From positions 1 to 17,840 of the forward strand of contig CAJUAC010000060.1 of NCBI GenBank assembly GCA_910583885.1: 17,840 bases of DNA, given 5' to 3'. Origin of the DNA: an uncultured Oscillospiraceae bacterium. GTDB taxonomy: Bacteria; Bacillota; Clostridia; Oscillospirales; Oscillospiraceae. The position numbers and the translations under genes are program-made. Positions 1 to 6,588 of this stretch are shown here, one piece after another. The notes under the pieces are model-generated. The model searched no databases, had not been told where the DNA came from, and saw only the letters and a program-made list of their open reading frames with translations. Each line of letters starts with the position of its first letter. Within the stretch, counting starts at the first letter, position 1.

Positions 1-861
1 CTTGTCCCTCTTGAGGAAGAAATTCAGCGCGGCGTTGATCAGCATAATGAACAGGAACAGCACCAGCGCGATGGAGAACAGGGCTTGCCTTTGCAGGCCG
101 CTGGAATAGGACATTTCACTGGATACCGCCGTGGTGAGGAAGCGGACACTTTCAAACAGCGAGGGCATATTGGCAGCGTTGCCGGACACCATCATCACCG
201 CCATGGCCTCCCCGATGGCCCGCCCCACCCCCAACACCACTGCCGCTGCGATGCCGCTTCGCGCCGCAGGGACAGATACCCGGAAATAGGTTTCTATCGG
301 GGTCGCACCAAGGGCCAGGGATGCGTCCTCGTACTCCTTCGGTACTGCCTCCAGCGCCGTAATGGATACCTTGATGATAGAGGGCAGGATCATGATTGCC
401 AGGACAATGATTGCCGCCAGCAAGCTGGCCCCATCCGGCACATGGAACAGCGCCCGGATGCCCGGCACAAGCACCAGCATCCCCACCAGACCGTATACCA
501 CGGAAGGAATACCCGCCAGGAGACTGACAGCGGCACCGACGAAGGATTTTACCTGGGTTGGGGCCAGCTTTGCCAAATAAACCGCTGCGAAAAATCCTAC
601 CGGGACACCGAACAGGATAGCGCCCGCCGTGCCGTAAATGCTGGTGAGAATGAACGGGAGGATGCCGTATGAGGGCTGTGCGGCGGTGGATTCCCAGGAG
701 TCACCCAGCAGAAAGGGCATAAGCCCGATCTGTCGGATGGCGGGGATGCCGGAGGCCACCAGATAGGCGGTGATCAGCAGTACACAGCCCACCGTGACCA
801 GCCCCAGCATCAGGAATATCCCGTGGACTGCGGTTTCCAGCAGTTGCTTTTTTCGTTCCAT
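1..861 (-). CDS. pstC: Phosphate ABC transporter permease PstC (3' end off window)
   Basis: Inner-membrane permease of the high-affinity phosphate importer PstSCAB, which pairs with PstA and passes phosphate from PstS through the membrane using PstB ATPase. The reading frame is open from an ATG at 861 to the window edge (287 codons, no stop). It shows a short basic N-terminus (MERKKQLLE), a first membrane segment (about residues 13-36), a periplasmic-type loop with FLLGDSWESTAAQPSYGILPF, and further hydrophobic segments. The EAA-type loop lies near LGATPIETYFRVSVPAARSG with GVGRAIGEAMAV after it, as in PstC. The start lies 2 bp after the pstS stop, with no strong ribosome site of its own, so translational coupling to pstS is likely. 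pstA, pstB and phoU would be expected beyond position 1. Family call is sure; only the C-terminal few residues may be missing. Confidence 0.95.
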   Translation of the reverse strand, partial: MERKKQLLETAVHGIFLMLGLVTVGCVLLITAYLVASGIPAIRQIGLMPFLLGDSWESTAAQPSYGILPFILTSIYGTAGAILFGVPVGFFAAVYLAKLAPTQVKSFVGAAVSLLAGIPSVVYGLVGMLVLVPGIRALFHVPDGASLLAAIIVLAIMILPSIIKVSITALEAVPKEYEDASLALGATPIETYFRVSVPAARSGIAAAVVLGVGRAIGEAMAVMMVSGNAANMPSLFESVRFLTTAVSSEMSYSSGLQRQALFSIALVLFLFIMLINAALNFFLKRDK

Positions 862-863
862 CG

Positions 864-1670
864 TCAATTTGCCGCCACAGCGCCCGCACCGGAGATCAGC
901 CCCGCAGCGTCAGGAGAGATTGCGAAGTCGAAGAACTTCTGAGCCGCTTCCGAAAGGGGAGTGTCCGTTTTTGTGACCAGGACAAAGGGCCGCTGAATGA
1001 CATAGCTGCCGTCCTTCACCGTATCCTCTATGGGGGCCACGCCGCCTACTGTGACGGCCCGCACGGTGTCCTTGATGGAGGCGAGGGATGCGTAGCCGAT
1101 GGCATCCGGGTTTTGGGACACGGCGGTGATCACATCACCGGTGGAGGTCAGCTCCTGGCGGTACTGGCAGTTGTCCGCCGTGCCGGTGATGGATTCAAAG
1201 CCGTCCCTGGTTCCACTGCCCGCCTCTCGGCCAATCAGGACAATCTCTGCGTCGTTTCCACCCATATCTTTCCAGTTGGTAATTTCGCCGGTAAAGATTT
1301 TGGCGATGGTGTCCACATCGAGATCAGAAACGGGGTTGTCGGGGTTGACGATCACCGCAATGCCGTCATAGGCCAGCACCGTCCCGGTCAGGCCCTGGGC
1401 GGATTCTTCCGCCTTCAGGTTGCGGCTGCTGAGGCCGATATCGCAGCGCCCCTCCAAGACTGCCTGAATGCCGGAGCCGGAGCCGGTGGGGTTGTAGGTG
1501 AAGGTCACATTCTTGTTCTGCGCCTCAAACGCCTCACCCAGCGCACCGATCACCTTCTCCATGGAGGTGGAACCGTCGGTGGTGACGGTGCCGGACGTTT
1601 TCTGAGCGCATCCGGCCATGACCGACAGGGCCAGCACAGCGGCCAGCATAAGACTTGCTGTTTTTTTCAT
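864..1670 (-). CDS. pstS: Phosphate-binding lipoprotein PstS
   Basis: Extracellular phosphate-binding protein of the Pst transporter. The 268-aa product starts with a lipoprotein signal: MKKTASLMLAAV, hydrophobic core, and lipobox VMAGC with Cys21 as the lipidated residue. Phosphate-binding family features follow: TTDGSTSMEKVIGAL, NPTGSGSGIQAV, CDIGLSSR, and GREAGSGTRDGFE. The length fits the Gram-positive PstS family. The ATG at 1670 was chosen because AAGGAG lies about 10 bases upstream, just before the hydrophobic signal; the longer frame upstream runs through the promoter and terminator. It is first in the operon and followed at once by pstC. A PhoP-box-like repeat array upstream suggests induction by phosphate starvation. 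Confidence 0.96.
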   Translation of the reverse strand: MKKTASLMLAAVLALSVMAGCAQKTSGTVTTDGSTSMEKVIGALGEAFEAQNKNVTFTYNPTGSGSGIQAVLEGRCDIGLSSRNLKAEESAQGLTGTVLAYDGIAVIVNPDNPVSDLDVDTIAKIFTGEITNWKDMGGNDAEIVLIGREAGSGTRDGFESITGTADNCQYRQELTSTGDVITAVSQNPDAIGYASLASIKDTVRAVTVGGVAPIEDTVKDGSYVIQRPFVLVTKTDTPLSEAAQKFFDFAISPDAAGLISGAGAVAAN

Positions 1671-1707
1671 GTTCAAATTTCTCCTTTCGATTTTGGGGTA
1701 CGAGAAA

Positions 1708-1762
1708 AGAATACTGCCGCCATGTAAAAATCGAAAGTCAAGTATTGTAAAATTGATGTAAA
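1708..1762 (-). promoter_or_regulatory. Candidate PhoP box and promoter of pstSC
   Basis: Read on the minus strand there are four direct repeats: TTTACA (1762-1757), TTTACA (1751-1746), TTGACT (1741-1736) and TTTACA (1728-1723), with start-to-start steps of 11, 10 and 13 bases. This matches the TT(A/C/T)ACA, about 11-base-period PhoP box known from Bacillus pst and pho genes. A possible -10, TATTCT, lies at 1713-1708; this puts the repeats at roughly -22 to -61, where PhoP activates. There is no good -35 at 17 bases from it, as expected for an activator-dependent promoter. The repeats are seen; PhoP binding is inferred. Confidence 0.6.
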
Positions 1763-1793
1763 AAGTGCGCCCCAGTATGACCAGGGCGCACTT
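1758..1793 (-). terminator. Rho-independent terminator after the tnpV-type gene
   Basis: A perfect 10-bp stem (AAGTGCGCCC at 1763-1772 with GGGCGCACTT at 1784-1793) has an 11-base loop and is followed on the minus strand by TTTTT. It ends transcription from the upstream minus-strand gene and so insulates the pst promoter. Its T tract overlaps the outermost TTTACA repeat of the candidate PhoP box. Confidence 0.85.
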
Positions 1794-1803
1794 GATTTGG
1801 GAG

Positions 1804-2181
1804 CTAAGCATATATCAGATCAGAAAAAATAATTTCCTCCACCTGGGCCTTGCAGTTGTTCATCAGTCCTATCCACGCCATTTGATCGGTCGCTTTAAGA
1901 GACTCCGAAATACCATGCCTTTCTGCTGTTTTCTGGATAAGGGTTTCCGCCATTTCCTGTGCCTGCTGGTCAATATCAGCGAGGTAGCCGTTCAGCTTGC
2001 CGCTCAACAGCAAAGCGTTATAAAGGGCTGGGCGGTATTCTTTGAGATACCGTTTGTGCCGCTGACCCCACACGCCGACCGCCTGTTCTTCTTCAGCGGG
2101 TACGGTCAGGCAGGGCAAATAGTAGTCGCCAATCAGTTCATACCACAGACCGTTGTCCTCGTCAAAAATGTACTTGTCCAT
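1804..2181 (-). CDS. tnpV: TnpV-family transposon-encoded protein
   Basis: 125-aa protein of the TnpV family, named from clostridial mobilisable transposons (Tn4451/Tn4453 type) and common as a passenger in Clostridia integrative elements; its biochemical role is not established. Diagnostic stretches are MDKYIFDEDNGLWYELIGDYY, LPCLTVPAEEEQAVGVWGQRH, RYLKEYRPALYNALLLSGKL, NGYLADIDQQAQEM and the LIYA end. The ATG at 2181 has GGAGG 7 bases upstream; an upstream in-frame start (2214) lacks such a site and the family signature begins at MDKYIFD. A strong terminator follows. No serine recombinase, relaxase or transposon ends are visible nearby, so this is probably a relic of an inserted element. 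Confidence 0.85.
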   Translation of the reverse strand: MDKYIFDEDNGLWYELIGDYYLPCLTVPAEEEQAVGVWGQRHKRYLKEYRPALYNALLLSGKLNGYLADIDQQAQEMAETLIQKTAERHGISESLKATDQMAWIGLMNNCKAQVEEIIFSDLIYA

Positions 2182-2450
2182 ATTGAAATCCTCCGCTATA
2201 ATATATTCGCACATACATCACAGTTCTCCGATTGCCACACGTTGCTATATCCTGTTGTGTGATTTTCTTGCCCTTGCTTTTGCCCTTATGGACAGCTCGG
2301 GCAAGGGTAAGCTCGTGTGAAACCGAATAAAGGGATAAGGTGAACTCACTGCGAAAAATCCTTTATTTGCAAGGCTTTTGGAGGACTTTATTGAAACCCC
2401 ACGGTGAGCAATAAATGTTCACAAAATCGTGATTTTCAAATTCCAATTTA
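2182..2450. other. Non-coding stretch upstream of tnpV
   Basis: No gene could be supported here. On the minus strand a frame without a start codon stays open for about 60 codons just before and into tnpV; it is basic (RAVHKGKSKGKKITQQ) and could be the tail of a decayed mobile-element gene or chance. Inverted short repeats (CTTGCCC / GGGCAAG, about 2270-2310) may form a leader hairpin. A small perfect inverted repeat AAAATC-GT-GATTTT lies at 2423-2436 behind the stop of the next minus-strand gene. Confidence 0.35.
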
Positions 2451-2918
2451 TCAGTCTATAACTAAGTTCTCCATTGATTTTTGACCTGTCACTTGTTCGC
2501 CCAAAAAATTCGCCCATTTTTCTGTAAAAAAAGAAAAATAGGATATACTCTTTGACCTTCGTTTCATATTAAAACAAGGCAAAAATCCCCACAATGTTGA
2601 TGGTATTCCTATTATGATCAGATATAATGGGCCTAACATAAGCGACTGTATCGTATGGCCGTATTCATGCACAAGAAGTCGTTGAGAAAGCTCATCTATT
2701 GTATATGCATTTTTCAGCTTATCATAAAAATATGGTTCTTTTGTTACAAACACAAACATTCCCAAAGAAACGCTTGACTTAGCGTTCCACTCGGTTACAA
2801 CTGCACCGTGATAAGAATAATGTCTGTCTGAGAAATGAAAAATAAAATAAATCAGACCTAATGTGGATTGTACAACCCCCCAAGTGCATTGTATCAAATA
2901 ATATAGGGCAATTCGCAT
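2451..2918 (-). CDS. Small membrane protein with HExxH motif (putative metallopeptidase-like)
   Basis: 155-aa protein with a hydrophobic N-terminus (about residues 4-28), an HEYGH motif at 84-88, a second hydrophobic segment right after it (about 95-113, LGPLYLIIIGIPSTLWGF) and a conserved-looking FTEKWANFLG near 131-140, where Glu133 could be a third zinc ligand. HExxH plus a downstream Glu is the layout of gluzincin-type metallopeptidases, but this family is small and no substrate can be named. The ATG at 2918 is preferred over the in-frame TTG at 2933 because GGAGA sits 8 bases before it. The gene has its own consensus-like promoter and is clearly AT-richer than the pst and infC genes on either side, which suggests recent acquisition. 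Confidence 0.6.
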   Translation of the reverse strand: MRIALYYLIQCTWGVVQSTLGLIYFIFHFSDRHYSYHGAVVTEWNAKSSVSLGMFVFVTKEPYFYDKLKNAYTIDELSQRLLVHEYGHTIQSLMLGPLYLIIIGIPSTLWGFLPCFNMKRRSKSISYFSFFTEKWANFLGEQVTGQKSMENLVID

Positions 2919-2955
2919 AATGTCATTCTCCAATAAATTCTGGTTTGTTGACCCG

Positions 2956-2984
2956 ATTATAGCACAAGGCTCCTGTTATATCAA
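2956..2984 (-). promoter_or_regulatory. Promoter of the HExxH membrane protein gene
   Basis: On the minus strand TTGATA (2984-2979), a 17-base spacer and TATAAT (2961-2956) with an extended -10 TGC just before it form a strong sigma-A promoter 38 bases from the ATG. It is divergent from the infC promoter. Between them lies a 7-bp inverted repeat (GCCGGAG 3003-3009 / CTCCGGC 3015-3021) of unknown role. Confidence 0.75.
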
Positions 2985-3057
2985 CGTGCCTCTGTAGAAA
3001 CCGCCGGAGTTATCCTCCGGCAACACTTATTCCAAAAGAGGCCGCCGCAATCAGGGC

Positions 3058-3086
3058 TTGACAAGTGCGGAAAAGGCTGGTATAGT
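3058..3086 (+). promoter_or_regulatory. Promoter of the infC-rpmI-rplT operon
   Basis: TTGACA (3058-3063), exactly 17 bases, then TATAGT (3081-3086): a near-perfect sigma-A promoter. Transcription would start near 3093, leaving an untranslated leader of about 175 nt before infC. This leader contains an intrinsic terminator, so the promoter is probably constitutive with control after initiation. Confidence 0.85.
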
Positions 3087-3092
3087 AGAAAA

Positions 3093-3267
3093 GCAAAAAC
3101 AAAGCAGGCTGGATGCATCCGCCTCACCCCCAGCACAGCGAAGGGGTCAACACAGCAGTCAGCGCCCTGGGAACCGGGCGCATATGTTTGTGCGGGTGCG
3201 GCAGCATCCGCATTTTTGTTTTGTGTCGCGTATATTTGGGCAAAATGTTGAAGGAGGTGTCTCGGTT
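3093..3267 (+). promoter_or_regulatory. L20-leader-like transcription attenuator
   Basis: The leader holds two mutually exclusive pairings. The segment GCGGGTGC (3192-3199) can pair with GCATCCGC at 3204-3211, making a terminator, or with an identical GCATCCGC at 3115-3122, making an antiterminator. Within the antiterminator two further helices can form: ACCCC/GGGGT (3126-3130/3143-3147) and GCGCCC/GGGCGC (3162-3167/3176-3181). In Bacillus the same operon is repressed by ribosomal protein L20 binding its leader and favouring termination. The position, operon and layout suggest the same control here; L20 binding itself is inferred. Confidence 0.75.
3191..3222 (+). terminator. Leader terminator (attenuator) before infC
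   Basis: Nine-bp stem TGCGGGTGC (3191-3199) / GCATCCGCA (3204-3212), one G-U pair, GGCA tetraloop, then TTTTTGTTTT. It lies 45 bases before the infC start, within the leader, so it must be read through for the operon to be expressed. Confidence 0.85.
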
Positions 3268-3780
3268 ATTAGCATTGTAATGCATCAACTGAATGAGGAC
3301 ATTCGCGACAAGGAACTGCGTCTGATCGGCAGCGATGGTGAGCAGCTGGGTATCATGTCTGCGGACGATGCCCTGCGGATTGCCGACGAAAAGGGTATGG
3401 ATCTTGTGAAGATCTCCCCCCAGGCCAATCCCCCGGTGTGCAAGCTGATGGACTACGGCAAATTCCGGTTCGAGCAGGGCAAGCGCGAAAAGGAGGCCCG
3501 CAAGAACCAGCACGTTGTGGAGATCAAGGAGATCCGCATGTCCCCGGGGATCGACATCGGGGATTTTAATGTGAAGCTGAAGAACGCGCAGAAGTTCCTG
3601 GCCGATGGCAACCGGGTAAAGGTATCTGTCCGCTTCCGCGGCCGAGAGATGGCCCATACCGACATTGGCAAGAAGCTCCTGGATAAGTTTGCAGAGCAAT
3701 GTTCCGAGATCGCCAACGTCGATAAGGGAGCCAAGCTGGAGGGCCGGAATATGTCCATGTTCCTCTCTCCCAAGAAATAG
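3268..3780 (+). CDS. infC: Translation initiation factor IF-3, probable AUU start
   Basis: IF-3 binds the 30S subunit, prevents premature joining of 50S and checks start-codon and initiator-tRNA pairing. The 170-aa product has both family domains: the N-domain (LNEDIRDKELRLIGSDG, ALRIADEKGMDLVKIS, NPPVCKLMDYGKF), a Lys/Glu-rich linker (about 70-83) and the C-domain (KEIRMSPGIDIGDF, FLADGNRVKVSVRFRGREM). The start is unusual. The only well-placed ribosome site, AAGGAGG at 3251-3257, is followed 10 bases later by ATT at 3268 (Ile-Ser-Ile-Val-Met-His). The next ATG (3280) is too far from it, and the upstream open frame runs through the terminator. AUU starts are the classic autoregulatory device of infC, since IF-3 discriminates against them. 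A second in-frame ATT at 3274 is an alternative. Confidence 0.95.
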   Translation: MSIVMHQLNEDIRDKELRLIGSDGEQLGIMSADDALRIADEKGMDLVKISPQANPPVCKLMDYGKFRFEQGKREKEARKNQHVVEIKEIRMSPGIDIGDFNVKLKNAQKFLADGNRVKVSVRFRGREMAHTDIGKKLLDKFAEQCSEIANVDKGAKLEGRNMSMFLSPKK

Positions 3781-3818
3781 GAATGGCTAAAGGAAACATA
3801 CGGAAGGAGTAATCAATT

Positions 3819-4016
3819 ATGCCTAAGCTGAAGAGCCACAGTGGTGCCAAGAAGAGATTCAATCTGACCAAGACCGGCAAGGTCAAGCGTGCCAAGGCCT
3901 TTAAGAGCCACATCCTTACAAAGAAGGATACCAAGCGTACCCGTCGTCTGCGCGCTGGCGGCTATGCCGATGTGACCAACGAATCCGCCATCCGCAAGAT
4001 GATCCCTTACAAATAA
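3819..4016 (+). CDS. rpmI: Ribosomal protein bL35
   Basis: 65-aa protein of the large ribosomal subunit, very basic, with the family signature MPKLKSHSGAKKRFNLTKTG at the start and HILTKKDTKRTRRLR in the middle. The length is normal. GGAAGGAG lies about 8 bases before the ATG. It sits between infC (38 bases upstream) and rplT (34 bases downstream) in the conserved order, with no promoter or terminator in the gaps, so all three share one transcript. Confidence 0.98.
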   Translation: MPKLKSHSGAKKRFNLTKTGKVKRAKAFKSHILTKKDTKRTRRLRAGGYADVTNESAIRKMIPYK

Positions 4017-4050
4017 GATACGATACGCTTTAGAATAGGAGGCTTTTACA

Positions 4051-4407
4051 ATGGCAAGAGTTAAGGGCGCAATGATGACCCGCAAGAGAAGAAACAAGGT
4101 CTTGAAGATGGCCAAGGGCTACTGGGGCGCCAAGAGCAAGCATTTCAAGATGGCCAACCAGCAGGTGATGAAGTCCCTGACCTATGCTTATACGGGACGC
4201 CGCCTGAAGAAGAGAGACTTCCGCAGGCTGTGGATCACCCGCATCAGCGCCGCCTGCAAGCTCAATGGGATGAACTATTCCACCTTCATGCACGGCCTGA
4301 AGGCCGCCGGCGTGGAGATTAACCGCAAGATGCTCGCCGAGCTGGCTGTCAACAATGCGGACGCATTTACCCAGCTGGCAGATATGGCAAAGAAGGCCAA
4401 CGCCTGA
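4051..4407 (+). CDS. rplT: Ribosomal protein bL20
   Basis: 118-aa protein that binds 23S rRNA and is needed early in 50S assembly. Signatures: MARVKGAMMTRKRRNKVLKM with the long basic N-terminal tail, GYWGAKSKHFKMANQQVMKS, YTGRRLKKRDFRRLWI and the C-terminal domain NGMNYSTFMHGLKAAGVEIN. TAGGAGG lies about 9 bases before the ATG. It is the last gene of the operon and is followed by tandem terminators. In Firmicutes L20 is the repressor of its own operon through the leader, which fits the attenuator seen upstream of infC. Confidence 0.98.
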   Translation: MARVKGAMMTRKRRNKVLKMAKGYWGAKSKHFKMANQQVMKSLTYAYTGRRLKKRDFRRLWITRISAACKLNGMNYSTFMHGLKAAGVEINRKMLAELAVNNADAFTQLADMAKKANA

Positions 4408-4433
4408 TTGCAGCTCCTGCGATATAAGGACAG

Positions 4434-4463
4434 CGCCCCCGATGTCTCCATCGGGGGCGTTTT
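4434..4463 (+). terminator. Terminator of the infC operon, first of two
   Basis: Perfect 11-bp stem CGCCCCCGATG (4434-4444) / CATCGGGGGCG (4449-4459), TCTC loop, then TTTT. It lies 26 bases after the rplT stop. Confidence 0.9.
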
Positions 4464-4468
4464 GCCGG

Positions 4469-4503
4469 ACTGGGCGGTGCCGTTTATGGCACCGCCCAGT
4501 TTT
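4469..4503 (+). terminator. Second tandem terminator of the infC operon
   Basis: Perfect 13-bp stem ACTGGGCGGTGCC (4469-4481) / GGCACCGCCCAGT (4488-4500) with loop GTTTAT, ending in TTTT. The minus strand has no T tract after either hairpin, so both serve the plus-strand operon. They also separate it from the convergent gene that ends at 4521. Confidence 0.85.
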
Positions 4504-4520
4504 CCATCAGGGCCCATTGC

Positions 4521-4808
4521 TTACAGCAGGTGGATCTGGCCCAGCACCGGCACTTCCTTCTCCACGCCCTGGATGGCGTTGACGATGCCGATGAACCAGC
4601 AGATGGCACAGAAGATCCCGCCCACTGAGCCGATGATCCAGCCGAAGAGGGGGAAATGGGAGACGAATCCCAAAACAGTCCCCGCCAGCCAGATCACCAG
4701 GGACTGGTTCATGTGGAACCGGCTGCCCTCCCGGTCCCCGGCAATAAAGGCGATCAGAAGCCCTACCCAGGTCAGATAGGCCACAATATCTGTTGCGCGC
4801 TTGTCCAT
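4521..4808 (-). CDS. Small DUF4870-like membrane protein
   Basis: 95-aa protein with about three membrane segments (residues 8-24, 36-54, 56-80) and the typical layout of the DUF4870/TMEM-like family: a YLTWVGLLIAFIAGDRE start, an HMNQSLVIWLAG middle and the FCAICWFIGIVNAIQGVEKEVP end. The function is unknown. The ATG at 4808 has GGGAGGAG about 7 bases upstream. It lies 15 bases after the stop of the DUF4097 gene and is the third member of the padR operon. It may be the membrane component of that envelope-related cassette, but this is inference from position. Confidence 0.75.
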   Translation of the reverse strand: MDKRATDIVAYLTWVGLLIAFIAGDREGSRFHMNQSLVIWLAGTVLGFVSHFPLFGWIIGSVGGIFCAICWFIGIVNAIQGVEKEVPVLGQIHLL

Positions 4809-4823
4809 AACAGCTCTCCTCCC

Positions 4824-6194
4824 TTATTTATGCCACAGGGAAATATCCCCGCTGACACTGGAGACGCGGAAGCTCCTTCCGCCGCCGTCCAGGTAGATTG
4901 CCTCACCGGAGCGGGCCTTGACCGGCCCCACCAGGGAGAAATTGGTATCCAGTTCCCCATTGACGGTGCTGAACTGGAGGGTAAAGCCCTCGCCGTCAGG
5001 CATGGTGATCTCGCAGTCCCCGGACTTGGAGGAGACCTCCAGCTGCTCCGGCACGGTATCCGTGGCAATCTCCACATCGCCGCTGGCACTGGTACACCGG
5101 ATCTCCCGGCCCCTGCCGCAGATCTCCAGATCCCCGCTGGCGCTGGCCGCCCGGATGGAGCCATAGGCCCCCTCCAGCTTCACGTCGCCGCTGGCAGTCT
5201 CCGCCTGGACACTGTCGGCGCTCCCATCGGCCTCCAGGTCCCCGCTGGCGGACTTAAAGGCCAGCTCATGGCAGGAGGCATCCTGGAGCTTCACATCGCC
5301 GCTGGCGGTCTTCAGCGAGAGCCGCCCGGCCTCCAGCCCGTCAATCTCCACATCGCCATTGACTGTGGAGAGCTGGACAAACTCCCAGTACCGGCGCGGC
5401 AGGGTCAGCTCCACGTCCGCCGCCGCCAGGCCGCGCAGGAAGAAAAAGGTGCTGCTGGCTGTGTTCCCCTGCCGGATGGACAGCACACCGCTGTCGTCCA
5501 GCCGGGCCTCCAGGCGCTCCACGTCGCCGCCCAACAGGATGTCAGACTGGCTGTCCTCCGCCTGGCGGAGGGTGATATCCCCGTTGACAATCTGCACGTC
5601 AATGCCCTTGACCTCCTGGGAGGGCAGGGAGGTCTCTGTCACCCGGCGGCTGTGGCCGGTGCCGCAGAAGAAGCCGCGCTGCCGGTCGTACCCGGCGGCA
5701 AAGGACCAGCCCTTGTCCTCCTTCTCCGCCTCCTGGTCCGCCTGGGGCGTCTCCTCGCAGCCGTCCCGGTCAACGTGGATATAGATCTTGCCCTGGAGCC
5801 CGTTGGGGTACTTCTCCTTGATTTTCTCCGCCACATTGCGCACAATAATGGCGGCCTGGTCCACCGCGTCCTTGGTCTGGTTCACGGTCTCCCGGACAAT
5901 GTCCTCCATCCCCCGCAGCAGGTCGCTGGTGAAGTCCCTGCCCTCCTGACGGGGCAGCTCCCCCTCGGGGCCCAGGCTGTCCAGATAGGCCAGCAGCTCA
6001 TCTACGCTGCCCAGGTCCTCCATGGCCTTCCCGAAGGCCTCGTCTTCCGTCATGCCTGACGCCACCAGATCCTGCCAGCGGCTGAAGAGGTTGTCGCTGA
6101 GCTCCTCAATGAGCTCCACCTTGGCGGTGGTCTCCTCTGCGGCGGCCAGCCGGCCTGTCACCGCGATGATGAATTTCGTCTTCATCTTTTCCAT
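4824..6194 (-). CDS. HAAS/DUF1700-like N-domain fused to DUF4097 beta-repeat protein
   Basis: 456-aa protein. Residues 1-80 form a helical domain of the DUF1700/HAAS type (VTGRLAAAEETTAKVELIEE, LFSRWQDLVASGMTEDEAF, EDLGSVDELLAYLDSL). A charged linker with a possible amphipathic helix follows (about 85-165). From about 190 to the end there is a DUF4097 region with repeats of about 20 residues centred on SASGDVEI/TASGDVKL/STVNGDVEI, at least nine times, expected to fold as a beta-solenoid. There is no signal peptide or membrane segment, so it is probably cytoplasmic or membrane-associated through a partner. DUF4097 includes LiaG-like putative adhesins; HAAS domains usually accompany PadR regulators, as here. 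The ATG at 6194 was chosen because of GGAGG about 10 bases upstream. It starts 4 bases after the padR stop. Confidence 0.85.
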   Translation of the reverse strand: MEKMKTKFIIAVTGRLAAAEETTAKVELIEELSDNLFSRWQDLVASGMTEDEAFGKAMEDLGSVDELLAYLDSLGPEGELPRQEGRDFTSDLLRGMEDIVRETVNQTKDAVDQAAIIVRNVAEKIKEKYPNGLQGKIYIHVDRDGCEETPQADQEAEKEDKGWSFAAGYDRQRGFFCGTGHSRRVTETSLPSQEVKGIDVQIVNGDITLRQAEDSQSDILLGGDVERLEARLDDSGVLSIRQGNTASSTFFFLRGLAAADVELTLPRRYWEFVQLSTVNGDVEIDGLEAGRLSLKTASGDVKLQDASCHELAFKSASGDLEADGSADSVQAETASGDVKLEGAYGSIRAASASGDLEICGRGREIRCTSASGDVEIATDTVPEQLEVSSKSGDCEITMPDGEGFTLQFSTVNGELDTNFSLVGPVKARSGEAIYLDGGGRSFRVSSVSGDISLWHK

Positions 6195-6198
6195 GGTA

Positions 6199-6534
6199 TT
6201 AGTCCTCCTCCAAAGAAATCAGGGCATCCAACAGGCCCCTGGTGTTTTGCCACTCCCGGCAGTTCTCCTCCCATTTCCGGCGGCCCTCGTCGGTAATGGA
6301 GTAGTACCGACGCCGGGCGCCCGGGCCGTCCTCCCCCCAGTAGGAGGTAATCAGGCCGCTGCCCTCCAGCCGCTTAAAGGCGGTGTAAAGGGTGGCCTCC
6401 TTGAAGCCGTACTGGCCGTTCGTGCGCTGCTGGACGTTCTTGTTGATCTCATAACCATAGTTATCCCCCTGCATCAGCTGGGTGAGGATAATGGTGTCCG
6501 TGTGCCCCCGCAGGGTATCAGCTGAAATGGACAA
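6199..6534 (-). CDS. PadR-family transcriptional regulator, TTG start
   Basis: 111-aa winged-helix regulator. The family pattern is plain: LRGHTDTIILTQLMQGDNYG, YEINKNVQQRTNGQYGFKEA, TLYTAFKRLEGSGLITSYWG and the wing with ARRRYYSITDEGRRKWEE, then a short C-terminal dimerisation helix. The TTG at 6534 is the best start because AAGGAG lies 8 bases upstream and the family begins just before ADTLRGH; the upstream in-frame ATG (6582) lies over the promoter. PadR proteins with this partner set usually repress their own operon and are released by small hydrophobic molecules or envelope stress. It is followed directly by the HAAS-DUF4097 gene. Confidence 0.92.
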   Translation of the reverse strand: MSISADTLRGHTDTIILTQLMQGDNYGYEINKNVQQRTNGQYGFKEATLYTAFKRLEGSGLITSYWGEDGPGARRRYYSITDEGRRKWEENCREWQNTRGLLDALISLEED

Positions 6535-6588
6535 TCCAAACACTCCTTTCCGGCGGCCGTTTCCCGGCCGCGCCTGTGTCATGGCGTT

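Noticed and set aside
2215..2400. Open, basic stretch on the minus strand upstream of tnpV
   Set aside because: No start codon before the tnpV region and no recognisable family; could be a remnant but coding cannot be supported.
3003..3021. Inverted repeat GCCGGAG/CTCCGGC as a terminator
   Set aside because: Short stem with no T tract on either strand, between two divergent promoters; role unclear.
3058..3267. Upstream extension of infC in the same frame
   Set aside because: It would begin at the -35 box and translate through the leader terminator; IF-3 family similarity begins only after 3268.
4656..6059. 467-codon open frame on the plus strand opposite the HAAS-DUF4097 gene
   Set aside because: It is the antisense of a repetitive GC-rich gene; low-complexity Leu/Ala/Gly/Pro composition, no ribosome site, and no family motif.
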